Source of the DNA: Monoplex corrugatus
Lineage: Eukaryota > Mollusca > Gastropoda > Littorinimorpha > Ranellidae
Direction: 5' to 3'
Assembly: GCA_030674185.1 (NCBI GenBank)
Contig: JAPXFY010000026.1
Coordinates: 53,821,212 to 53,885,211 of the forward strand
DNA: 64,000 nucleotides
Position 1 is the stretch's first letter; every line of letters starts with the position of its first letter. A program made the position numbers and the translations under genes. Shown here in pieces: positions 55,163-64,000 of the stretch. The notes below the pieces were generated by a model. The model was given only the letters and a program-made list of their open reading frames with translations, had not been told where the DNA came from and made no database searches.

Positions 55163-55655
55163 CAATTCATCATGTGCCTTGCCGCATGGCATTGGCCATC
55201 ATTGCCCTCCATACGAATATATCCCTTGTCGCTCCAGGTACATCTCCCACCTTCTCCGTCGTCAGCCACCCTGTAAGTCCGTCCAATGTTTTCTCCCTTG
55301 GTCTACCTGGTGTTCTCTTTCCCTCTTCCTTTCCTGCTGCGACCAGGTGTTCTAATTTCTCTGTCCTCACAAAATGTCCTATAAATGTTGCTTGTCTTTT
55401 TCTCCAATAAAAAATTAGAAACAAAGTCTTCATCTGAGATGACTTACGGACCAGCCCGGTCACGCCAGAGCTCCAAACTGGAAAACAACTCCAACAAAGA
55501 AGATTAGCCTTCTCTCTCATGACTTTTTCCGATCTTCTTTATTAATGATCCTCTTGTGTCTGCCTCCTTCAAAACTGTCTCGTTTGTTTCCTTTGCTGTT
55601 CATGGAACTCTCAGCATTCTTCTTAGAAGCCACATTTCAGTTGCCTCAGAAACCA
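55163..55655 (-). mobile_element. RTE-like LINE family 1, inverted 3' fragment, interrupted
   Basis: On the minus strand it ends with AMMANAMRQGT. It has LVAAGKEEGKRTPGRPREKT and FIGHFVRTEKLEHLV, and the more N-terminal part (MLRVP, KETNETVLKEADTR) is at 55530-55650. About 120 bp at 55412-55530 do not belong to the LINE and separate the two parts. Confidence 0.75.
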
Positions 55656-55659
55656 CATT

Positions 55660-56765
55660 TTAGACAATTAGAAAAAAAAAAGAAAAAAAGAAAAAAAAAA
55701 GGTCGGATCGACACATTAGTGACGGGAAATTTCCGTGCATACATCGCTTTTGCCAAGCGATTGCTGCGTGTTCTGCTGCCTGTTTTATTCTGACGGGCAG
55801 TTATTTCTGTTGACTTGATCATGGAATCTGTACGTGATCAGATGTTCTGAATTGTACTGTCTCGTTGGACCCCCTGTTTATGAACAACCGAAGTGCGTTC
55901 CTCATCGTTGTATATGCACATGTCTTGCGTTAGTGGGAGCCCTGGCACTATTACTAGTCCGAAAGACATGCGACTAGATCTCAAACCGAACTGGCAGCTG
56001 ATTGGTTGATATCGTTAACAATAACCAATCATATGCCGACCGAGACTTGAGTGCTGACTCCAATATCGGGATCGTCTGCCAGTATTTGTTTTCAGCGTGA
56101 GCGAAATAATACATATCTGTGATGGCCGTTATATACAATTAGGCAATGAACGAGCATAACTTTGTCTCATCATGTCTTACTCCTTGGATTCAACTGGTCA
56201 CAGTGTCAACCAGGTTGGTCCCTTTCGTAGAGAGATATTCATGGTATTCACATTCACGTCTCCAGTCTTTCCAGCTCTGTCGGTCTGTGTACGTGTGTGG
56301 GTCTGTATGTCAGTGTGTGTGTGTGTGTGTGTGTGGGGGGGGGGGTGTCGGGGGGGGGGGTATGTGCATATGTATGTATAATTCAGTTTAGATCCAACAA
56401 TGCTGTCATTCTCACACACACACAACAGACACAAAACGTCTGCCTTGTAAAAAATATCAACAGTCGGGTAAACCAGCCAGACGCCAGTTTGGTTTAAGAT
56501 GTCGCATGTTCGGAAAGGGGAAAATAGCATCATGATCATCATGGTCATTATCATGAAATCATCCATCATCATAGCATCATGAAAAGTGTCCCAGAATCAG
56601 CTATCCTTCATGTCCTGATCTCTTGGTGGTTGCAGGTTCAGTTTCATGTACCGCTTGCATTCTCGAAGTTTAGGTTGGGGGTCTTTGGTATCAGTGATTC
56701 AAGGGATCTGTCGTTGGAAGCCCATGATGGTAGTCTCGTTTCCAGGGTGTCTCTCACTCAGTCTG
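55660..56765. other. Intergenic, with one solitary MITE-F terminus
   Basis: At 55967-56005 a copy of the terminal repeat of the 57.6-kb palindrome occurs (ACATGCGACTAGATCTCAAA). G runs are near 56333-56360. Nothing else is recognised. Confidence 0.5.
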
Positions 56766-56869
56766 GCTCCATGACAGCTGTTATTGTCTCTAGTAGAGGG
56801 CTTAGCAGACAATAACCGAAAACAACAACAAACAAAAACAAAACAAAAAAAAAAAACACGAAAATGGAA

Positions 56870-57390
56870 TCAGAACGTTATTTAATACGACCAGAATCAG
56901 AACACATATTTGATACCACCAGACAAGACAGGCACAAATTTTCGGCCAACTGGCCTTTGCCTATTACTGTCTCTAGTAGAGGGCTTATTAGACAATAACA
57001 ACAACCACAAAAAACAACAAAAAACAAACAAAAACAAAAACAAAACAAAAAACTTAAACAAATAAACAAACAAACAAACAAACAAAAACACGGAAAATAG
57101 ATTCAGAACGCATGTTTAATACAACCAGAATCAGAACGCATATTTAATACACAACCAGACAAGACAGGCACACATTTTCGGCCAGCTGGCCTTTGTCAAG
57201 CGTAAACGTAAGATCACAAACGTCCGTCTGGTCGAAAGCAGCTGGAAAGTTTCAATCTTTTGTTCCCAATTTTCGTATTTGGTGTTTCTTCGTTTGTGAT
57301 CTTAAGTTTACGCTTTACAAAGGCCACTTGGCCGAATATTTGTGCCTGTCTTGTCTGGTTGTATTAAGTAGGTGTTCTGATTCTATTTTC
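56870..57390. repeat. Hairpin repeat with a third arm copy
   Basis: Arms at about 57124-57221 and 57289-57384 are inverted copies (GACAAGACAGGCACACATTT, TGGCCTTTGTCAAGCGTAAA). A third copy of the arm lies at 56880-56960. A-rich CAAA runs fill the gaps. This suggests a fold-back MITE plus a partial duplicate. Confidence 0.7.
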
Positions 57391-57615
57391 GTGTTTTTTA
57401 TTATTTTTTCTTCTTCTGGTTCCTGTTTGCTTGAACGCGCGTGGTCGCACTTGTTTTGGATTTAGTAGACATTGTCTTCAGTAAGTTGGATCAGTAACAG
57501 GCGCTCTTGAACCCCGTCCAAGTGACCCAGCAGCAGTGTGTGGTCTCCTCTGGAGAATAGACCTATATGTCATCTTGACATCTCTGGCTTTCATGGGCTT
57601 CCTGTGGGACTTCCG

Positions 57616-58472
57616 ACACATGCGACTACATCTCAAACCGAACCGGCCAGTGGTTGGTTGATATTTTGGGTCACCAAAAGAGGCGTGTTGAACATTTCTT
57701 TAACTTCACTCTGGAAAAACTGCTGAGGAAATAGTGCGATAAAATACGGGATAGATCCAGCTGTCAGTGCAACCCGACGCAATCACGCGGGAAAGATGCG
57801 CTTCCAGACTTGCCAGTAGATAAGACAAAATATAATCAAGACATAATGACATGTTCATGGTGGATATTAAGTTTTGGGTTTTCGATCGTTTGATTCCGTT
57901 CTCTCAGGTCATGGTTCATACATATGCATAAGCAAGATGTCTGCTGCGTCACCCAAAAATATCAACCAATCACTGGTCGGTTCGGTTTGAGATGTAGTCA
58001 CATGTGACTTCGACTGAATGAACTACATGCGACTACATCTCAAAGCAAACCGACCAATGATTGATTATTTTCGATTACATGGCAGATATCTTGCATATGC
58101 ATGTGCATGAAGTATGACCTGAGAGAATGGAGTCACATAATCGACAACCTAAAACTATTATCCACCACATGCGTGGCATCAGATCTCGAATGCGCACATA
58201 TTCTGTCTTGTCTCCTGGTAAGTCTGGAAGCGCATTGCGTGATTGCGTCCGGTTGTTTGGAAGCTAGATCTATCCTGCATTTTTTTCGCACTATTTCCTC
58301 AGCAGTTTTGTCCAGAGTGACGGTAAAGAAGAGTTCAACATGCCTCTTTCGATCATGCGACTCTGTTCCTTCATGTCATGGTTGATACATATGCATAAGC
58401 AAGATGCCTGCTGCATCAACCAAAACATCAACCAATCACCGGCTGGTTCGGTTTGAGATGTAGTCGCATGTG
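57616..58472. mobile_element. Two inverted MITE copies (family F) forming a large palindrome
   Basis: The first unit runs from ACATGCGACTACATCTCAAA (57616) to its inverted copy ending near 58014. The second runs from about 58025 to 58472. Internal sequences of unit 2 are the reverse complement of unit 1 (for example GCTGAGGAAATAGTGCG against CGCACTATTTCCTCAGC). The terminal inverted repeats are about 45 bp. No ORF. Confidence 0.8.
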
Positions 58473-58584
58473 AATGAACTTGGGGTCGGTAGTATATTGA
58501 AGAGGCGGAATGAGACATGTGGTATCAACGCCACAAAGATGACACAGAATTTGGGACAGACAGAAAATGAAAAAAAGAGAGGGT

Positions 58585-58685
58585 AGTAAGAAGGCCAGTC
58601 TAATGTAGCGGATCTCAGATTTGAACCCACAATCACTAGCATGTGAATCCGACGCTCAACCACCTGAACTATAAAGGATATCCAC
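58585..58685 (-). other. tRNA-like sequence, probably a SINE head
   Basis: On the minus strand there is an A-box-like TTCAGGTGGTTGAGCG and a B box GTGGGTTCAAATC at tRNA-like spacing. The acceptor stem pairs poorly, so a working tRNA is unlikely. Confidence 0.4.
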
Positions 58686-58689
58686 CCGT

Positions 58690-59895
58690 GTTGTCTGTCT
58701 TGGTTTGTATACGCATCTGTATTGTCTCTGTCGTCTGTGTATCTGTCAGTGTTATATCGTCTTGTGAACTGTGTGTGTGTTACTGTTAGGTATGCGCGTG
58801 TGTTTATGTAGCGGTTGTAGTATCAGTATGCATCCCTATCCGTAAATACAGTCTTGCGTAGAGCTGTATTGTGTCATTGTCAGACTGTCTTATGAAACTA
58901 TCAGCTAACGAACACGAAACACTGTCTGTCTGTCTTTTCTTACCCACGTCTCTTTGTCTTTCACTCTCCTCTCTCTTCCCCAGTTTTTCATGATCTTTTA
59001 CACACACGTGCAACACATGCAAACACGCGCACATAGAGAGAGGGAGAGAGAGATATAGAGAGTGTGTGTGTGAGTGTTTAAATTTAAACATTGATGTGAC
59101 TGGAGCGATTGTCGAGTGGGTAAGATATCAGATTTCCAGTGGGAAGGAGTTTCTTGCCTGGGTACCTCCGGCATAACGAATAGAGTGTGGACAGTTTTCA
59201 GATCTCCAAGGTCAAATGTGTGCAGGTCAGTTAGTGTGTTGACCCCGTTCGTGTATGTATGCTTACAAAACAAAATATTCAGGTTAAGAACATGTGAGTC
59301 ATATAAGTGTATTGTGGCTGATTGAAACACAAAAACACCCAGCTCGCACGCCCACCAAAGACGAAGTTTGCAGACTGTGCAGCAATATACCACCTGCACA
59401 GTGTAGACACAACAGCGTGCTTTTACAGGCACCCACCAAGCCACCCACAGTTTATAGGCTATAGTGCGTGTTATGATATGATCCCGCCACAAATGATAGT
59501 CAACAACACGCATGATGACGTAGAATTTGATCAGTCACCTACCTTAGGCCCCTGGCCTGATAACACACACACACACAAACACACACTGTTATCATACCGT
59601 CACTTGGCCCGGTCTGTCACCGCATATCCTCTTCTCTCTTGTATACGCCGTTTGCTGTGTATTTTGAGACATCTTATTTCAACTTCGCATTTCCATCTTA
59701 TTTCAACTTCGCATTTCCTCGCCCTACCCACTAGCTTCCTGCTTGCCTTACTGTTTTCCCCCTTTTTTTTTTCTTTCTTTTTTGACTGTCCCATTATTTT
59801 CGCCACGTCAGTGGCCACACAGTCTGGTAAAATTGTTCACAGTGCTGCGATTGTGCATGACGATGGGGGATTATAATCAAGATGCTGAAGAATTC
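58690..59895. other. Intergenic; one SINE C end fragment
   Basis: At 59325-59400 AAACACCCAGCTCGCACGC and GTTTGCAGACTGTGCAGCAA match the end of SINE C in + orientation. The rest is unassigned, with GA/TG runs near 59035-59070. Confidence 0.45.
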
Positions 59896-59896
59896 C

Positions 59897-60215
59897 ATTT
59901 TGGATTGAGACTGCATGACTGGGCTATGTTCTGTGCTTCCTTTCAAATATATCCTGGCATCGGCCTGGTCTGAGAGATGCAGATACCTGCAGTGTTGGTC
60001 GAGCAATACCCTCAGTGTCGCGTCTTTGAAGTAGATGGGACTGGATTGTGTGGTTCTTGTCTTCTCGGTGAGTACATAGCATGCTCAGTTGTGGGTAGGA
60101 TTGGTTAGGGCCCCACAGTGATTTTGATAGGACTGATTGGTTTTGAACGCACAGCCTACCAGTCCACAGTCTGTTGTGTTGTTTCAACCACTGCACCACG
60201 GCAACTAGTTTGCTC
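59897..60215 (-). mobile_element. SINE A, full copy in minus orientation
   Basis: Read on the minus strand the head is TTGCCGTGGTGCAGTGGTTG with the B-box-like TGCGTTCAAAACC. The body then runs to TGCAGTCTCAATCCAAAATG. Same order as the copy at 46352. Confidence 0.8.
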
Positions 60216-60222
60216 ACTGTAT

Positions 60223-60326
60223 TTAATCCTTTCAATTTCCTACCCTTTCCACCAGCTTCCAGAATTTAACCCTTTTATATTCTCTTGCAGGAAGCTGGTG
60301 GAAAGGGTGAGGGAGTGAAAAGGTTA
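60223..60326. mobile_element. TTAA hairpin MITE variant
   Basis: The left end is TTAATCCTTTCAATTTCC and the right end GGGAGTGAAAAGGTTAA. The stem CCACCAGCTTCC pairs with GGAAGCTGGTGG. A second TTAACCC lies inside at 60266. It is the most divergent copy. Confidence 0.65.
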
Positions 60327-60481
60327 AAGAAATCAATTCCAGCAGCTAAATCAAAACAAAATAAAACAAGAAAGCAATGCCAGCATGGCTGGAATTTAAG
60401 TATTTCCAGAAGAAATGGCAATAGGCATGATTACCTGTCTTGGTCACTTAGCTTTGAGACACATGTTGGCACACACCAGTT

Positions 60482-60550
60482 CAGTACAATACAATACAAT
60501 ACAATACAATACAATACAATACAATACAATGCAATACAATGCAACACAGT
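60482..60550. repeat. (AATAC)n pentanucleotide microsatellite
   Basis: About twelve AATAC/AATGC units. Confidence 0.95.
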
Positions 60551-60569
60551 ACATGTACATTGCTAGTGA

Positions 60570-60830
60570 TCGGAAACAGACAACAATGACTGCACTAGAT
60601 TGTCCAGTCTGTCACATGCATAACAGGCGCATCCCAAACTATATTCTGAATGCAGAACTCGCCGCAAGATCCAGGCTCATTGAGCACCCACTGCTGAAAT
60701 TCAGAGACGTCTGCAAACGCAGCATGAAGTCCGCTGGTATCCTTGTGGACACTTGGGAGGATACAGCTTCCAGTCGCTATGCCTGGCCACACGCTGTATG
60801 TGCCTGGCCACACGCTGTATGTGCAGGTAT
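60570..60830 (+). mobile_element. LINE family 2 relic
   Basis: RIPNYILNAELAARSR, HPLLKFRDVCKRSMKSAGIL and DTWEDTAS follow the LINE family 2 ORF end in order. A short 20-bp duplication (TATGCCTGGCCACACGCTG) follows at 60778-60820. Confidence 0.65.
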
Positions 60831-60867
60831 TGCCGCTGCAGATGAGAAACGAACTCAACTGTGGTTG

Positions 60868-61140
60868 ATGGAGTTTGGAGTTTGTTCGAGAAGATCCATC
60901 ACTCTCAGACAATTCCGTATGCACTCCACCGAAAACTAGCAGCAGTTATCTGTAGACCTGAGCCTGCGCAAAACCATATGCGTTGGTAAGGCCTTTAAAA
61001 GGGGGAGGGGGGGGAGGTAAGAGGGACCTATGATACAGTTAGCTGGCACTATCAGAGTGATGGAAACGTTAAGATGGGCAATAAACAAGCTAGTTTTTAA
61101 AGGCTGGAATTGAACCCAAGATGTCAGATTTTGAGACTGT
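60868..61140 (-). mobile_element. SINE E copy
   Basis: TTTGGAGTTTGTTCGAGAAG, CAGACAATTCCGTATGCA, CTGAGCCTGCGCAAAACCAT and GGCTGGAATTGAACCCAAGA are in family order. The B-box-like part is at the right end, minus strand. Confidence 0.65.
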
Positions 61141-61759
61141 GAAGAGAGAGGAGGAAAGCTGCAGCAGTGACTGTTCAGCCGCAGCCATGAACCTCCATGT
61201 GTGTTAGCCATGCCAAAGACTGACACTTAACAATCAACTTGTTCAGCCAAAACTGATGCTTCTCCACATCCAGCTGAGTCCTCAGCGGGATGCCATCATC
61301 ATGACTCCATCCAGCCAGGTTTCTTGTCTTACTGAGACAGACTATTGACCATCTGCACGTGCATGTCCTTTGGGCCTGCAACACACAACCGGTTTTACTA
61401 CTTCAGAATGCTGAAAAACCATACGTAACGATGTCATTTATATACTTTTTCACATGCTGAAGGATGGATATTTCTTGACAAAAGTTTAGTGGGCTGTACG
61501 CTGTTGGCAGCTGTTGTCAGGAATATTTAATCAGAGGTGAGAAATCTTCCATCTGTGGAGGTGGAAGACGTGCTGGCAGTGCTGTGTTGTTGGCAGGAAA
61601 GCCGTCGTCACCCGATGTTTGTTCAGTGATGGATGCAGATGGATACATCAATCCAGTCTTGAAAATACACACATAAAGACAGTGAGGGCAGCGTAAAGAC
61701 ACTGCTGAAGGATTTTTTTCAAAAATATTTGAGCGTTCTGATCTTTCATAGATGCATTT
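61141..61759. other. Intergenic, nothing recognised
   Basis: No repeat copy or ORF that I can name. Confidence 0.4.
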
Positions 61760-62055
61760 TTGCACTAAAAATCACAGTAGGTACGTGATGCACAGTCTCC
61801 ATACTCCGTCTTCAACGGGTGTGTTTGCTGGATGTTGTCATGTTTCAATAAGCCACCGGATACAGAATGACTCCAGGATCTTTAACACGCATATTAGATG
61901 TCCTGCGTGCATATACACACGAAAGGGGTTTAGGAACCAACACATGTTGACCTGGGAGATAGAAAAAATGACCACCATTTACCTACCAGGCAGGATGGAA
62001 CCCACACCTTCCAACTGAAAGTCTAACGTCTTTCTGCTTGACTGTTGCGCTCATT
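61760..62055 (-). mobile_element. SINE C copy with tRNA-like head
   Basis: On the minus strand it begins near GAGCGCAACAGTCAAGCAGA, has a B-box-like GTGTGGGTTCCATCC, then ATGCACGCAGGACATCTAAT and GTTAAAGATCCTGGAGTCAT, and ends near GGAGACTGTGCATC. This is the most complete copy of the family here. Confidence 0.7.
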
Positions 62056-62407
62056 GAATGATTGTCTGAAAGAAGTGCTTTTGATACTGTCTTGTTATAA
62101 GCTGAAGAATTGTACAAGGTCTGTGTGTGACTCGATTTAACATGGAGGTACTGAAGAAGTCACACACTTTTGGCCATACGATGCCGAAGTCAGAGTCCAT
62201 GGGCACGGACAAATGCTGAGGAAGGGAACTTCGTTCGATGCAGTGGGAGGACACATTTTTCTGTTTTCTGATGGGCGTAAGGGAATTTGCCTGCTGTTGC
62301 ATATAAAGTTATGTGGAGCATTAAGTGAAAACTGACTGCTAGGTGGGAACCGGTGGTGAAAAAGCCCATGACAAGCCCTCCCCTTCTTCTGCGTTTAACT
62401 GGGGATA

Positions 62408-62735
62408 TTGTTTCTCATGGACAGCAAAGAAAACAAACGAGACAGTCTTGAAAAAGGCAGACACAAGAAGATCATTAATAAAGAAGCCCAGGAAAAGACA
62501 AGCAAATTTTATAGGACTTATCATGAGGAAAGGGGAATCAGAACACCTGGTCACAACAGGAAAGCTGGAGGGAAAGAGAACACCAGGTAGACCCAGGGAG
62601 AAATACTGGACGGACTTGCAGGGTGGCTGAAGACAGAGACGGTGGGAGATATACGTACTTGCAGCGACAGGGGATAGATTGGTGTGGAGGGCCATGATGG
62701 CCAACGCCATGCGGCAGGGCACATGATGATGATGA
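62408..62735 (+). mobile_element. RTE-like LINE family 1, 3' fragment
   Basis: From ATGGACAGCAAAGAAAACAA to the end AMMANAMRQGT and tail ATGATGATGATAATGG. The copy is close to the others, with two frame changes. Its tail meets the tail region of an oppositely oriented LINE. Confidence 0.85.
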
Positions 62736-62747
62736 TAATGGTGATGA

Positions 62748-64000
62748 TGACTAGGTAGGCCTCCCTCGGTCATGGCTGACCATGGTTAAAGTACATCCGT
62801 TCTAATGTCTAGATGGGCTGTCTGCTTGGTCCTAGCAGCGTCGCCTGTGACTGTAGAGACCAATGCGGGAGAGGCAGTCTCTGTCGCAGCGGTCGCATGT
62901 GTATGCTGATGCTGGCCTGTTGGTTGTCATCCCTTTTCTGCGAATTCGCTTTTCTGCTGCAGCAGCTGACAGTTTATCCTCACCAATCCGCAGCTGTTTC
63001 TTGAGAGTGGTTCTCCAGCTGTCTGCGAGGTCCTCCCAGGACTCAGTGTCAATCTCAAGTGCCTTCATGTCACGTTTGCAAACATCTTTGTATCTCAGCT
63101 GTGGGCGGCCAATGTTTCTCTGCCCTGTGGCAAGCTCACCATAAAGGATGTCTTTTGGGATGCGACCATCTTCCATGCGGCGAACGTGGCCCAACCAGCG
63201 CAGCCGACGCTGTCTCAGCATGGTATGCATGGTTGGGAGGCCAGCGCGGGTCAGGACTTCGGTGTTGGTCATCTTGTCTTGCCAGGAAATGCCGAGTATG
63301 CGCCGTAGGCTTCTCAGGTGGAAAGTATTGAGCCTTTTCTCCTGATGAACACGCGTGGTCCACGCCTCGCTGCCATACAGCAAGGTGCTGAGGACACAGG
63401 CGTTGTATACAGCCATCTTTGTCTTCTTGGTCAGCTTGGGATTTGTCCACACCCTTTGTGTGAGGCGGGCTAGTGTTGTGGCTGCCTTCCCGATCCTCTT
63501 GTCAATCTCTGTGTCAAGGGAGAGGTTATCGGTGATGGTGGACCCAAGATATGTGAATTGATGGATGGCTTCAAGCTCGTAGTCATCAATGGTGATGGCT
63601 GGTGGAGATGGCGTGTCTTGGCCCAGGACGTTTGTCTTCTTAAGACTGATGGTCAGACCAAAATCTTTGCAGCTGGGAGAAGCGGTCCATTAGCGACTGC
63701 AAGTCCCGCTGAGTATGGGTCACAACTGCGGCATCGTCGGCAAATAGCATATCTCTGATGAGGGCTTCACGGACCTTTGTCCTTGCTCTGAGGCGGGCGA
63801 GGTTGAAGAGCCTGCCGTCTGATCTGGTCCGCAGGTGGATCCCTTCTTGCGCTGTGCTGAGTGCATGCCTCAGGAGGAGAGCGAAGAAGATTCCAAAGAG
63901 GATTGGGGCCAGGACGCAGCCTTGTTTCACACCGCTGCGTACGTCGAAGGGCTTGGAGAGGTTTCCGTTGAACTGCACCGTCCCTTTCATGTTGGAGTGG
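62748..64000 (-). mobile_element. LINE family 2: reverse transcriptase with C2HC finger, cut by window edge
   Basis: The coding part runs from the window edge to the stop at 62832. It contains SGVKQGCVLAPILF, MLFADDAAVV (the RT catalytic FADD), then FTYLGSTITDN, LLYGSEAWTT, ILGISWQDKMTN, LRWLGHVRRMEDGRIPKDIL and KDVCKRDMKAL. It ends in a C-x2-C-x12-H-x3-C finger. One single-base frameshift lies near 63670, just after RFSQL. Otherwise the frame is open. A short 3' part runs to about 62748. The clade is not assigned. Confidence 0.88.

Noticed and set aside
58585..58685. tRNA gene on the minus strand
   Set aside because: A and B boxes are present but the acceptor stem pairs poorly and the sequence looks like a SINE head.
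62339..62773. 144-codon minus-strand ORF
   Set aside because: Antisense of the LINE family 1 fragment; the + strand carries the RT-like residues.

Overview
The window is intron-rich, repeat-rich metazoan DNA. Exons are small and bounded by GT-AG introns of up to several kilobases, and there is no operon structure. The only host gene I recognise is the 3' half of a protein kinase N (PKN/PRK) gene on the + strand. Its closest resemblance to PKN2-type kinases, plus abundant tRNA-derived SINEs, RTE-like LINEs, a piggyBac and TTAA-target MITEs, suggest an invertebrate, most likely a lophotrochozoan such as a mollusc. The species assignment is inference.

Layout: 1-940 (-) is the intact endonuclease end of a LINE leaving the window on the left. 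From 1934 to 32857 runs PKN: two linker exons (1934-2076, 4776-5044; proline-rich), then eight kinase and C-tail positions (10331-10403, 14768-14947, 18565-18716, 20166-20385, 20723-20830, then either 23220-23300 or 23386-23466, then 30844-30903 and 32714-32857). All splice phases agree and give 475 residues plus a stop. The 3' UTR probably ends near 34.75 kb. The HR1 and C2 domain exons must lie left of the window. From 34.75 kb to the end I find no further host gene, only repeats and unassigned DNA.

The introns hold a 3.0-kb decayed piggyBac (5428-8451), a 2.1-kb Kolobok-like element with a P2X7-like cysteine domain (16305-18404), a 772-bp TTAA element (11391-12162), and more than a dozen copies of a nested-hairpin MITE that starts TTAACCCTTTGACTCC. 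Several minisatellites lie directly against exons. The right half has several 5'-truncated LINE copies of at least two families, several SINE families, a dispersed repeat of about 550 bp, and a palindrome made from two inverted MITEs.

Most notable: (1) two back-to-back 27-codon kinase exons, 21/27 identical in protein but with nearly all synonymous sites changed, which look mutually exclusive; (2) a threonine where vertebrate PKNs have aspartate in the hydrophobic motif; (3) the TTAA hairpin MITE whose core is a copy of its own ends; (4) a minisatellite that repeats the splice acceptor of the P-loop exon; (5) LINEs whose stop codon is the first unit of their 3' tail.
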